A DNA stretch of 64,000 nt, taken from contig JACPAV010000006.1 of assembly GCA_016180645.1 (NCBI GenBank), positions 1 to 64,000 of the forward strand, written 5' to 3'. A program made the position numbers and the translations under genes. Below, one piece after another: positions 33,707 to 41,220 of this stretch. The stretch is from Nitrospirota bacterium. Its GTDB lineage: Bacteria > JACPQY01. Numbering within the stretch: the first letter of the stretch is position 1; every line of letters begins with the position of its first letter. The notes under the pieces were generated by a model. It ran no database searches. It was not told the DNA's origin and saw only the letters and a program-made list of their open reading frames with translations.

Positions 33707-33903
33707 GCCTTGACTCTATCTCCATTCACGAACTTGGTCAACCATACTGAAACCGCCAGAAAAACAACGCCGGACGGAATGGCAATAACTCCGATCCAAA
33801 GCGGCTCCTCAAGATGGATTACGTGTCTAGCGCCGAAGCCCACGAGGGCAATGCCGAATACCATGAGGATCTGAGCGGTTCGGTCGAATTGCTTGGGCGT
33901 CAC
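33703..33903 (-). CDS. Small two-helix membrane protein
   Basis: 66 residues from GTG 33903 (MTPKQFDRTAQ). Two hydrophobic helices (ILMVFGIALVGFGA; LWIGVIAIPSGVVFLAVSVW) joined by a short HLEEP loop, then a charged tail. ATGA-coupled to the 37-residue protein. No family recognised; the pair may form a small membrane complex. Confidence 0.6.
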   Translation of the reverse strand: MTPKQFDRTAQILMVFGIALVGFGARHVIHLEEPLWIGVIAIPSGVVFLAVSVWLTKFVNGDRVKA

Positions 33904-34177
33904 GCGTCAGTCGTATCATGGAGCAAAACGACCCGTCAACGCGAGGCAGAGCGCACACTCCGGTCCCGCTGGGCCTCTCGGGGTTGCATCGGCCAAGCTG
34001 GAGTCGATAGAATCCCCAAGCTGGCCCGTCTCCCGCGCAAACTCTCGATTTCGCCCCTCCAAAGACATCATTGAGAATCGAACGTTGGCATTCCGATTTT
34101 CAAGGATCACCCTGTGTCCATGCTTGAATGGCCCGCCCTGGCCGCGGGAACGGGGTATGCTCCAATGGATGGATCGC

Positions 34178-34205
34178 TTGACATTGGCGGGGGGGGACCT
34201 AGAAT
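34178..34205 (+). promoter_or_regulatory. Sigma-70-type promoter with G8 tract in spacer
   Basis: TTGACA (34178-34183), 16-base spacer, TAGAAT (34200-34205). Eight consecutive G (34189-34196) lie in the spacer. Gain of one G would give the optimal 17-base spacing. Confidence 0.65.
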
Positions 34206-34227
34206 GGCGCGCCAGGAGGTGATCGAT

Positions 34228-34788
34228 ATGAAGAATTGGAAATTTGCAGCAGGCGCTTTGGCGCTACTCCTGATGGCCGTTCCGGCCTGTGGAGGAAAAA
34301 ATACCCTTTCCGGCGACAGCGGTGCACCGGCTTGGGTGAATAAAGGCAGCGGTGCCTTCAAGGACGCCGGCAAGAAAGTTTTCTATGGTGTCGGCGTGGT
34401 GCAGGGGATCAAGAATCCCGGCATGCAGAAGAGCACCGCCGAGAACCGGGCGCGCGCGGAAATCTCCAAGCAGATGGAGACCTATTCCGCGTCCCTCATG
34501 AAGGACTACATGGCGGCCACGTCGGCAGCCGGGAAGTCCTCCGAAGAGCAGCACGTTGAGCAGGCGATCAAGACCGTCTCCGCCACCACGCTGAGCGGCG
34601 TCATGATCGTCGACTACTGGCGCACGGGCGAGGATGGCGACACCCTGTATGCCCTGGCGAAGCTCGATTTCGAATCGTTCCAGAATGCCCTCGGGAATGC
34701 GAACGAGCTGAGCGCGCAGGCCAAGGAAGCCATCAAGGCGAACGCCGACAAGTCGTTCGACAGCCTGTCCAAAGAAGAAAAAAAGTAA
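34228..34788 (+). CDS. LPP20-family lipoprotein, second copy
   Basis: 186 residues from ATG 34228 (MKNWKFAAGALALLL), fixed by AGGAGGT at 34214-34220. Lipobox VPAC. LPP20 domain: PAWVNKGSGAF, KKVFYGVGVVQGIKNPGMQK, NRARAEISKQMETYSASLMK, VMIVDYWRTGEDGDTLYALA. Related to the N-terminal domain of the 27.3 kb gene but without the second domain. Single-gene unit: own promoter upstream and a strong terminator downstream. Confidence 0.88.
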   Translation: MKNWKFAAGALALLLMAVPACGGKNTLSGDSGAPAWVNKGSGAFKDAGKKVFYGVGVVQGIKNPGMQKSTAENRARAEISKQMETYSASLMKDYMAATSAAGKSSEEQHVEQAIKTVSATTLSGVMIVDYWRTGEDGDTLYALAKLDFESFQNALGNANELSAQAKEAIKANADKSFDSLSKEEKK

Positions 34789-34810
34789 CCTCGAGTTTTT
34801 TCGAGTTTCA

Positions 34811-34842
34811 AAGTCCGCGCCCCGTGGCGCGGACTTTTTTTT
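34811..34842 (+). terminator. Rho-independent terminator
   Basis: AAGTCCGCGCC, loop CCGT, GGCGCGGACTT, then a run of T. Eleven perfect pairs, 22 bases after the LPP20 stop. Confidence 0.95.
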
Positions 34843-35000
34843 GGCCGGGCTAAGGAAAGGGATAGAGATTGCCACGGGATCGTCGCCATTGGCGCCGATT
34901 TCCCCCTTGCCGAGGATGGCATGGGGCCATGATACAGCGGTTATGTGCAGCGCCGTCCTGGCGCTGCCTCCTCTCGCAGTACCAGGCCGTCCTGGGCCAG

Positions 35001-35042
35001 GCATGTCGCCGCGCCACGGACGGCACGGCATGGACCATGGCC
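35001..35042 (+). repeat. Partial copy of the ~68-bp structured element
   Basis: CATGTCGCCGCGCCACGG... through CATGGACCATGGCC matches the 3' two-thirds of the element at 35235-35302. Its inner stem is less perfect (CGCGCC / GGCACG), consistent with decay. Confidence 0.5.
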
Positions 35043-35067
35043 TCGCAATGACACCACACTAAGAGCC

Positions 35068-35158
35068 TCTAACAGAATGCCGATTCGTAGGGGAGCATCT
35101 TCAGATGCTCCCTCTTGCCGGGAGGGTCTGAAGACCCTCCCCTACGCATTCTGTTAGA
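35068..35158 (-). repeat. 91-bp REP-pair element, copy A
   Basis: Terminal inverted repeats TCTAACAGAATGC (35068-35080) and its complement (35146-35158) enclose GTAG (35087), a GAGCATC-TTCA-GATGCTC hairpin, a GGGTC-TGAA-GACCC hairpin and CTAC (35142-35145). Same length and layout as copies at 47464, 52420 and 53486, but in the opposite orientation. Confidence 0.88.
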
Positions 35159-35194
35159 CGCACTCAGTCATTGCGGGCAAGTGGTCCGAGGTGT

Positions 35195-35320
35195 GTAGGG
35201 CAGCAGCTTTAGCTGCTCCCAAGCAGGGAGGACCCCGTGCCACGGAGGGTACGGGGCCATGCAATGTCGCCGCGCCAGCGATGGCGCGGCATGGAACATG
35301 GCCTGAAGGTCCTCCCCTAC
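35195..35320. repeat. REP pair interrupted by a nested element
   Basis: GTAG (35195), hairpin AGCAGC-TTTA-GCTGCT, then GGGAGGACC, a 68-bp insert (35235-35302), then TGAAGGTCCTCCC and CTAC (35317-35320). Without the insert the second half would be a normal REP hairpin with loop TGAA. Confidence 0.65.
35235..35302 (+). repeat. ~68-bp structured element nested in a REP loop
   Basis: Opens near CCCGTGCCACGGAGGGTACGG and ends CATGGAACATGGCC. Two stems: CCCGT/ACGGG and GCGCC/GGCGC. The inverted copy at 47356-47426 has CCCAT/ATGGG and GCACC/GGTGC, so both stems are kept by paired changes. Confidence 0.65.
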
Positions 35321-35363
35321 GGCAGGTAGTTTCCAGACGCACTCTTGGTGTATAGTCTCCCCC

Positions 35364-36566
35364 ATGAATCCGAAGCCCGCGACACGAGTGGACCGTCTGC
35401 CGCCCTACGTTTTGGGCACGGTCACCGAACTCAAATTGAAGGCACGGCATGCGGGGGAGGACATCATCGACCTCGGGATGGGCAATCCGGATCTCGCGAC
35501 ACCGAAGCACATCGTGGATAAGCTCGTCGAGGCAGCCCGGAAGCCCCAGAATCACCGCTACTCCGCTTCGCGAGGCATTCAGAAATTGCGGCTCGCCATC
35601 TGCGATTGGTACAAGCGGCGGTACAACGTCGATTTGGATCCGGACCGCGAGGCGATCGTCACCATCGGCGCGAAGGAGGGCCTGTCCCATTTCGTTCTCG
35701 CCCTGCTCCGCAATGGAGAGGCGGCCGTCGTCCCCTCCCCCACCTATCCGATCCATGCCTATTCGGTCATCATCGCCGGCGCGGATCTCGTAAGTGTGCC
35801 ATTGGTGAAGGGGCGCGATTTCCTCGAGGAATGCGAGAAGGTCGTGAAGAATCACTGGCCGCGTCCCCGGCTACTCATCCTCTCGTTCCCGCACAATCCG
35901 ACCACGGCCGTGGTCGATCTCCCCTTCTTCCAGCGGGTGGTCGAGTTTGCCAAGGCGTACAATCTGTATGTCATTCATGACCTGGCGTATGCGGACCTGG
36001 TGTTCGACGGCTACACCGCGCCGAGCTTCCTCCAAGTCGAGGGCGCGAGAGAGATCGGGGTGGAGTTCTTCTCCCTCTCCAAGAGCTACAACATGCCAGG
36101 ATGGCGCGTGGGATTCTGCGTGGGCAATCCGGACCTGATCCACGTGCTCGCCCGAATCAAGAGTTACCTTGACTACGGAACCTTTCAACCCATCCAGATC
36201 GCGAGCATCATCGCGCTGAACGGCGACCAGAAATGCGTGGAGGAAATCCGGGAGACCTATCGGCACCGGCGCGACGTGCTGGTGGACGGGCTGAACCGGA
36301 TCGGATGGGAGTTCGAGAAACCCGTGGCCACGATGTTCGTGTGGGCGCCCATTCCCGAGCCGTTCCGGACGATGGGCTCGGTCGAATTTTCGAAGCTGCT
36401 TCTGAAGCACGCAAAGGTGGCGGTATCACCCGGCCTCGGTTTCGGCGAATACGGCGAAGGCTATGTGCGTTTCGCGCTGGTTGAGAATGAGCACCGGATG
36501 CGGCAGGCCGTGCGCGGCATCAAGAAAGTTCTCCACGGCGATTTCGCGGAACGCGCCGTCGCCTAG
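35364..36566 (+). CDS. alaC: AlaC-type aminotransferase (class I/II)
   Basis: 400 residues. Close in pattern to AlaC of enterobacteria: [52 protein letters not shown]. The PLP-lysine motif is [12 protein letters not shown] (about residue 236-247), and [20 protein letters not shown] holds the substrate arginine. Transfers an amino group between glutamate and pyruvate (alanine synthesis), or a related keto acid. A TATAGT (35351-35356) seven bases before the ATG would give a leaderless transcript. Heads an operon with thrC. Confidence 0.9.
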   Translation: MNPKPATRVDRLPPYVLGTVTELKLKARHAGEDIIDLGMGNPDLATPKHIVDKLVEAARKPQNHRYSASRGIQKLRLAICDWYKRRYNVDLDPDREAIVTIGAKEGLSHFVLALLRNGEAAVVPSPTYPIHAYSVIIAGADLVSVPLVKGRDFLEECEKVVKNHWPRPRLLILSFPHNPTTAVVDLPFFQRVVEFAKAYNLYVIHDLAYADLVFDGYTAPSFLQVEGAREIGVEFFSLSKSYNMPGWRVGFCVGNPDLIHVLARIKSYLDYGTFQPIQIASIIALNGDQKCVEEIRETYRHRRDVLVDGLNRIGWEFEKPVATMFVWAPIPEPFRTMGSVEFSKLLLKHAKVAVSPGLGFGEYGEGYVRFALVENEHRMRQAVRGIKKVLHGDFAERAVA

Positions 36567-36577
36567 CTGGAGGAACC

Positions 36578-37636
36578 GTGGCTGGGTGGAAGGGCGTCAT
36601 TCTGGAATACTGGGACTACCTCCCCATCAAGGACCGATCGGCCGTGGTCACGATGCAGGAGGGAAACACCCCGCTCGTCCGATCACAGTTCATCGAAAAG
36701 CGATTTCCCAAGAGCGTCGAGATCTATTTCAAGTACGAAGGGGCGAACCCGACGGGATCGTTCAAGGACCGCGGAATGACCGTGGCGATTTCGAAGGCCA
36801 GGGAAGAAGGAGCCAAGGCGGTGATCTGCGCATCCACCGGGAACACCTCGGCGGCGGCGGCCGCCTACGCGGGCCGCTGCGGAATGAAAGCCTATGTGCT
36901 GGTTCCTGAAGGCAACATTGCGATGGGGAAACTGGCGCAGGCGATGATCTACGGGGCGGAGGTGCTGCAGGTTCAGGGAACGTTTGACGACGCTCTCATC
37001 GCGGTGAAGCAGATCGCCGAGAAGTTTCCCGTCACCATTGTAAACTCGATCAATCCCTACCGGTTGCTCGGGCAAAAGACGGCCGCCTTTGAAATCGTCG
37101 AGGCCCTCGGCAAAGCGCCCACCTTTCATGCGCTCCCCGTCGGCAATGCAGCCAACATTGTGGCGTACTTCAGGGGATACAAGGAGTACCGCGATCTCGG
37201 GAAGTGCGTCGCGGCGCCCCGCATGTTGGGCTTCCAGGCGGAGGGAGCGGCACCGATCGTCAAGGGGCACGTCATTCCGAACCCGAAAAGTGTTGCTTCC
37301 GCCATCCGGATCGGAAATCCGGCGAGTTGGAAAGCGGCGGAGCAAACCCGGGATGAAAGCAAGGGAACCATTGATTCCGTGACCGATGAGGAGATTTTGT
37401 CGGCCTACAAATTGCTGGCGGAGAAGGAAGGCGTTTTTTGCGAACCGGCCAGCGCCGCGTCCATCGCCGGCATCCTGAAACTCTCAAGCCAGAATTGGTT
37501 CCACCCGAACGATTCGATCGTCTGCACGCTCACCGGAAACGGCCTGAAGGATCCGGACAACGCGATCGCCCAGGCGCGAAAGCCGAAATCCGTCCCCGCG
37601 AAATTCGACGCCGTCGCCGAGGCGATGGGATTTTAG
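36578..37636 (+). CDS. thrC: Threonine synthase
   Basis: 352 residues, GTG start, 11 bases after alaC. PLP fold type II with the lysine in NPTGSFKDRGMTVAI (about residue 58), phosphate loop and ASTGNTSAAAAAYAGR, and LPVGNAANI further on. Short class of threonine synthase. Converts O-phosphohomoserine to threonine. No thrA or thrB beside it. Confidence 0.95.
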   Translation: MAGWKGVILEYWDYLPIKDRSAVVTMQEGNTPLVRSQFIEKRFPKSVEIYFKYEGANPTGSFKDRGMTVAISKAREEGAKAVICASTGNTSAAAAAYAGRCGMKAYVLVPEGNIAMGKLAQAMIYGAEVLQVQGTFDDALIAVKQIAEKFPVTIVNSINPYRLLGQKTAAFEIVEALGKAPTFHALPVGNAANIVAYFRGYKEYRDLGKCVAAPRMLGFQAEGAAPIVKGHVIPNPKSVASAIRIGNPASWKAAEQTRDESKGTIDSVTDEEILSAYKLLAEKEGVFCEPASAASIAGILKLSSQNWFHPNDSIVCTLTGNGLKDPDNAIAQARKPKSVPAKFDAVAEAMGF

Positions 37637-37640
37637 GTCC

Positions 37641-38357
37641 GTGGCGGACGCCACTCCTCCCGGTCCCCCGAAACGAAAGAAGCTCGGCGAGATGCTGGTC
37701 GAAGACCGGTTGATCGACGATTTCCAGGTTCGCAGCGCGCTCGCGCATCAGAAGAAATGGGGGGGAAGGCTTGGCGCGAATCTGATTGCTCTCGGGTTTC
37801 TGACGAGCAAGCAACTCCTGGAGTATCTAAGCCGGAAGCTGGCCTTGCCCAAGGTCGACATCCTAAGAGAACGGACCGATCCGAAAGCCACCGAGAAAGT
37901 GCCCAAAGAGCTTTCCATTAAGCATGGCGTATTGCCCCTTCGCGTGGTGCAGGAAGGGCCCACCACGTATCTCCTCCTCGCCATGTCCGACCCAACGAAC
38001 CTCGCCGCGATGGACGAGGTCCGATTCCGCAGCGGGATGAATATCCGCCCCGTGCTGGCCGACGAATCGGACATCATGAAGGCCATCCAGTTGAGCTACA
38101 GCGGCGTTTCGCTCGATCCGCGAACTCTCGCCCAGAGTCCGATTTCCGCGGAGGTGCCGCCGGCCCCGAAGGAGGGTAAGGATTTCGTAATCTACGGGAT
38201 GAAGACATCGGCAGAGAAGGACATCAAGGGCTTGCTCGGAACCGACCCACAGATGCTCAGAACGTTGATCGACCTTCTGATTGAAAAAAAACTGTTTACG
38301 GAGGAGGAATTCAAGCAGAAAATGGCCGCACCGAAGAAGAAGTTTACAACACCATGA
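37641..38357 (+). CDS. Stand-alone MshEN/GspE N-terminal-domain protein
   Basis: 238 residues, GTG start four bases after thrC. Two MshEN repeats (KLGEMLVEDRLIDDFQVRSA ... LAHQKKWGGRLGANLIALGF), then VPKELSIKHGVLPLRV and LLLAMSDPTNLAAMDEVRFR, as in the N-terminus of type II secretion/MSHA ATPases. No ATPase domain follows; instead there is a linker and a second short helical repeat (DPQMLRTLIDLLIEKKLFTE). MshEN domains bind cyclic di-GMP, so this may be a c-di-GMP adaptor. Partner unknown. Confidence 0.82.
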   Translation: MADATPPGPPKRKKLGEMLVEDRLIDDFQVRSALAHQKKWGGRLGANLIALGFLTSKQLLEYLSRKLALPKVDILRERTDPKATEKVPKELSIKHGVLPLRVVQEGPTTYLLLAMSDPTNLAAMDEVRFRSGMNIRPVLADESDIMKAIQLSYSGVSLDPRTLAQSPISAEVPPAPKEGKDFVIYGMKTSAEKDIKGLLGTDPQMLRTLIDLLIEKKLFTEEEFKQKMAAPKKKFTTP

Positions 38358-38360
38358 ATC

Positions 38361-38463
38361 GTGAACCCGATAACCGTGAACCTGTGAGCCAGAGGGAGAA
38401 GAAAGACCGGTCGGACATCCGGGGTTCCATCGGGATCACGGGATTACGGGTTCACGGGATCAC
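38361..38463. repeat. Inverted pair of 8-bp unit arrays, copy 1
   Basis: Forward array 38361-38399: GTGAACCC, GATAACC, GTGAACCT, GTGAGCCA, GAGGGAGA. Reverse array 38432-38463, read on the minus strand: GTGATCCC, GTGAACCC, GTAATCCC, GTGATCCC. It fills the gap between the MshEN and macro-domain genes. Confidence 0.7.
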
Positions 38464-38468
38464 GATCC

Positions 38469-39029
38469 ATGATTGAGATCGAAATTCGCCAGGGAAGTAT
38501 TCTCGAGGCGGGGACGGAAGCCATCGTCAACGCCGCAAACAGCATTGGCGTCATGGGCGGCGGCGTCGCCGGCGTCATCCGAAAGGCAGCCGGCGAGGCA
38601 GTCGAGCGTGAAGCCATTAAGAAAGGGCCGACCCCGGTGGGCAAGGCGGTCGTAACAACCGCCGGACAGCTCGCCTTCAAGGGCATCATCCACGCGCCCA
38701 CGATGGAACGTCCCGCCATGCTGATCCCCGCCTCCAACGTGGGGAGAGCGACGAGCGCCGCACTTCACGCCGCCGAACACGCAAAGTTTGCCTCATTGGC
38801 CCTCCCCGGTCTCGGCACCGGCGTTGGCGGCGTTTCCGTGGCCGACGCCGCAGGAGAAATGGTGAAGGCCATTGCCGATTTCAAGAGCAAACACCTGAAG
38901 AAAGTCGTCCTTATGGATATCAGTGGAGACATGGTTCAGGCTTGGCGCGAGGCCCAGAAGCCCCCGGCGCAGGGACCGGATAGCGACTCGTCCCACCGTC
39001 CTCGAAGCACCGCAGAGAGGGCAGCCTGA
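38469..39029 (+). CDS. Macro-domain protein (ADP-ribose binding or hydrolysing)
   Basis: 186 residues. Macro fold: EIRQGSILEAGTEAIVNAAN, SIGVMGGGVAGVIRKAAG (ligand loop), LALPGLGTGVGGVSVADAAG (second loop). Could remove or read ADP-ribose marks or process O-acetyl-ADP-ribose. A low-complexity tail of about 25 residues follows the domain. Thirteen bases before tldD, probably cotranscribed. Confidence 0.9.
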   Translation: MIEIEIRQGSILEAGTEAIVNAANSIGVMGGGVAGVIRKAAGEAVEREAIKKGPTPVGKAVVTTAGQLAFKGIIHAPTMERPAMLIPASNVGRATSAALHAAEHAKFASLALPGLGTGVGGVSVADAAGEMVKAIADFKSKHLKKVVLMDISGDMVQAWREAQKPPAQGPDSDSSHRPRSTAERAA

Positions 39030-39042
39030 GAGAACCGTCCCG

Positions 39043-40434
39043 ATGACGGCTGCCATTCGCGATTTCGATCTCACCCGAATTCTCCGCACCGCTCTCCGCG
39101 GGGGGGGGGAATATGCCGATCTTTTCTACGAGCGGACCGTCTCCACCACCCTGTCGAAGGAAAACCGAAGGATGGAAAAGGCGCTGGGATCTGAAGATGT
39201 GGGGGTGGGACTCCGGATCATCGCGGACGGCTGCGCCCACTACGGCTACACGAATGACGTAACCGAGAAAGGCCTCCTTGATCTCGCGGAGGCCCTGGCG
39301 CGTGAAGCCAGAGGAAGAAGCCGGGAGACCTCCCTTCAGATGGAAAAGAAAGATGCCGGAACGCGGCACCCGGTCAAGCGCTCGCCGGAAACGGCCGACT
39401 TGGAGGACAAAGTCAGGATCGTGAAGCGCGCCGATGAGCGGGCGTGGTCCAAGTCGGACTTGCTGGCGCAGGTACGCGTGGCCTATGGCGACACACATCG
39501 GGAAATCGTCGTGGTCAATTCGCGGGGTAGGTTTTCCGAGGATCTGCAAACCCGCGTGGTCTTAAGCATTCAGGCGGTGGCGCGCAAAGGCGAATTGGCC
39601 CAGACCGGCTACGAAGCCGTGGGCGGGCTGCTCGGGCTCGAGCTGTTCGACGAGAAGAAGCCGGAGGACGTGGCCGACCGGGCCGTTCAACGGGCGCTCA
39701 TGGCCTTGGGAGCCGCGCCCGCGCCGAAAGGAAAGATGCCGGTGGTTATCGCCTCAGAGGCCGGCGGCACCATGATTCACGAAGCCGTTGGGCACGGGCT
39801 GGAGGCCGATCTTGCCCGCGAGGGACTTTCGGTTTACCGGGATCGAATCGGCGAGAAAGTCGCCAACGACCTGGTGACGGTTATCGACGACGCCACACTC
39901 CTGAACAAGCGCGGTTCATTCACGTTCGATGACGAAGGATCGCCGGCGCAGAAAAAGGTTCTGATCGAGAAGGGCGTACTTAGGGGATACATGTACGACA
40001 TGACGTATGCGCTCAAGGACGGGCGGGAATCTACCGGGAACGGGCGGAGACAATCCTATCGGTACAGGCCGATCGTTCGCATGACCAACACATTTGTCGC
40101 ACCCGGCCCGCATTCTCCCGAGGAGATTCTCAGCTCAACCGATACGGGTCTCTTCGTCAAAAAGATGGGGGGTGGGCAGGTGAACACCGTCAATGGCGAC
40201 TTCATTTTTGAAGTCATGGAAGGCTATCGGATCGAGGGTGGGAAGATGGGGGAGCCGGTCCGAGGGGCCACTCTTGTTGGGAACGGCCCCGACGTGCTGA
40301 AGATGATCGATCGGGTGGGCAATGACCTGGGGTTTGGGATCGGGACCTGCGGCAAGGATGGTCAGGGCGTCCCCGTTTCAGATGCTATGCCTACGACACG
40401 AATCCCGGAAATCATCGTGGGCGGCGGCGAGTGA
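39043..40434 (+). CDS. tldD: TldD-type metalloprotease
   Basis: 463 residues from ATG 39043 (MTAAIRDFDL); the frame extends upstream but overlaps the macro gene. Zinc motif HEAVGHGLE within TMIHEAVGHGLEAD (about residue 247), GSFTFDDEGSPAQKKVLIEK and GYRIEGGKMGEPVRGATLVG. TldD with TldE digests unfolded or modified peptides (microcin B17, CcdA). No tldE gene is adjacent. Confidence 0.93.
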   Translation: MTAAIRDFDLTRILRTALRGGGEYADLFYERTVSTTLSKENRRMEKALGSEDVGVGLRIIADGCAHYGYTNDVTEKGLLDLAEALAREARGRSRETSLQMEKKDAGTRHPVKRSPETADLEDKVRIVKRADERAWSKSDLLAQVRVAYGDTHREIVVVNSRGRFSEDLQTRVVLSIQAVARKGELAQTGYEAVGGLLGLELFDEKKPEDVADRAVQRALMALGAAPAPKGKMPVVIASEAGGTMIHEAVGHGLEADLAREGLSVYRDRIGEKVANDLVTVIDDATLLNKRGSFTFDDEGSPAQKKVLIEKGVLRGYMYDMTYALKDGRESTGNGRRQSYRYRPIVRMTNTFVAPGPHSPEEILSSTDTGLFVKKMGGGQVNTVNGDFIFEVMEGYRIEGGKMGEPVRGATLVGNGPDVLKMIDRVGNDLGFGIGTCGKDGQGVPVSDAMPTTRIPEIIVGGGE

Positions 40435-40447
40435 GACCCGACTGCGC

Positions 40448-41164
40448 TTAGGGCGTACAGTCGGCGGACTCCCCCGATCCCGCTCGGGCCAGCGCGAAGT
40501 CATCGTAGTCTGCTTCGGCCGATGAATCCGTGGCGTTCGCGTCGGTGAGAATTCCGATGGCTTGGACGTCCGGAGCCGATTTTCCAAAGAATCGCCGGTA
40601 GTCACTGCAAACGTTAACCGATTCTTCAATCCACAGCCCCTTCTTCTCTTCACCGCTTTCAAGTACCACGATCTGGTTGTACCCCCTGCCCGTTCGAACC
40701 GAATCTCCCACCGGGAGGCCCGTGCTCCAGACATATTTGAGCGCATTCGGGTAGATCTGGATCCCGCGCCGCTCGAAGACCACGTACACACCGGCGGCAC
40801 TGTCATTTCTCAGCTTCTCGTTCGCCCTTGGAGGGAGTTGATGCACCCGCCAGCGAAAGCGCAGAAACGGGAATTCGCTCGGGTCCCATTCTGCCTTTTT
40901 CACGATCTTGATCGATTCACCCCGGTCCAAGGCGTGTAGGTACCGTTCTCCACTTTCCTCGATCACTTCGTAGGGCGCGGGGGGCTTATCGCGCGACTTC
41001 TTCCAACCTGCGGGGAAGCGACCGACCGCGGATGAGGAAAAGTCTTCAAGAATACGGATGCCCGGCTCCGCCATCGCCGGAGTGGACGAGTGGACCAGTG
41101 ACCCAGTGATCAAGGGGACAAGCGCAACAAGCCGGAAAGCAGGGATGCGACTATAGTTCTTCAC
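40448..41164 (-). CDS. DUF3047 exported protein
   Basis: 238 residues, GTG start at 41164. Signal peptide ending PAMA, then the beta-sandwich DUF3047: ILEDFSSSAVGRFPAGWKKS, LRFRWRVHQLPP, DSAAGVYVVFERRG and DYRRFFGKSAPDVQAIGILT. Function unknown; the fold resembles carbohydrate-binding sandwiches. Part of the signal-peptide coding (41081-41112) is made of 8-bp repeat units, and the GTG start is itself a repeat unit. Confidence 0.82.
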   Translation of the reverse strand: MKNYSRIPAFRLVALVPLITGSLVHSSTPAMAEPGIRILEDFSSSAVGRFPAGWKKSRDKPPAPYEVIEESGERYLHALDRGESIKIVKKAEWDPSEFPFLRFRWRVHQLPPRANEKLRNDSAAGVYVVFERRGIQIYPNALKYVWSTGLPVGDSVRTGRGYNQIVVLESGEEKKGLWIEESVNVCSDYRRFFGKSAPDVQAIGILTDANATDSSAEADYDDFALARAGSGESADCTP

Positions 41165-41220
41165 TTGACCACATGATCACTTGACTACCTGAACACGTCT
41201 CTTCTGGATCACTTGTCCAC
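41081..41220. repeat. Inverted pair of 8-bp unit arrays, copy 2
   Basis: Forward: GTGGACGA, GTGGACCA, GTGACCCA, GTGATCAA (41082-41113). Reverse, on the minus strand 41220-41162: GTGGACAA, GTGATCCA, GAAGAGAC, GTGTTCAG, GTAGTCAA, GTGATCAT, GTGGTCAA. It covers the end of the NtrC-type gene, whose last codons VDK and stop are repeat units, and the beginning of the DUF3047 gene. Confidence 0.7.
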
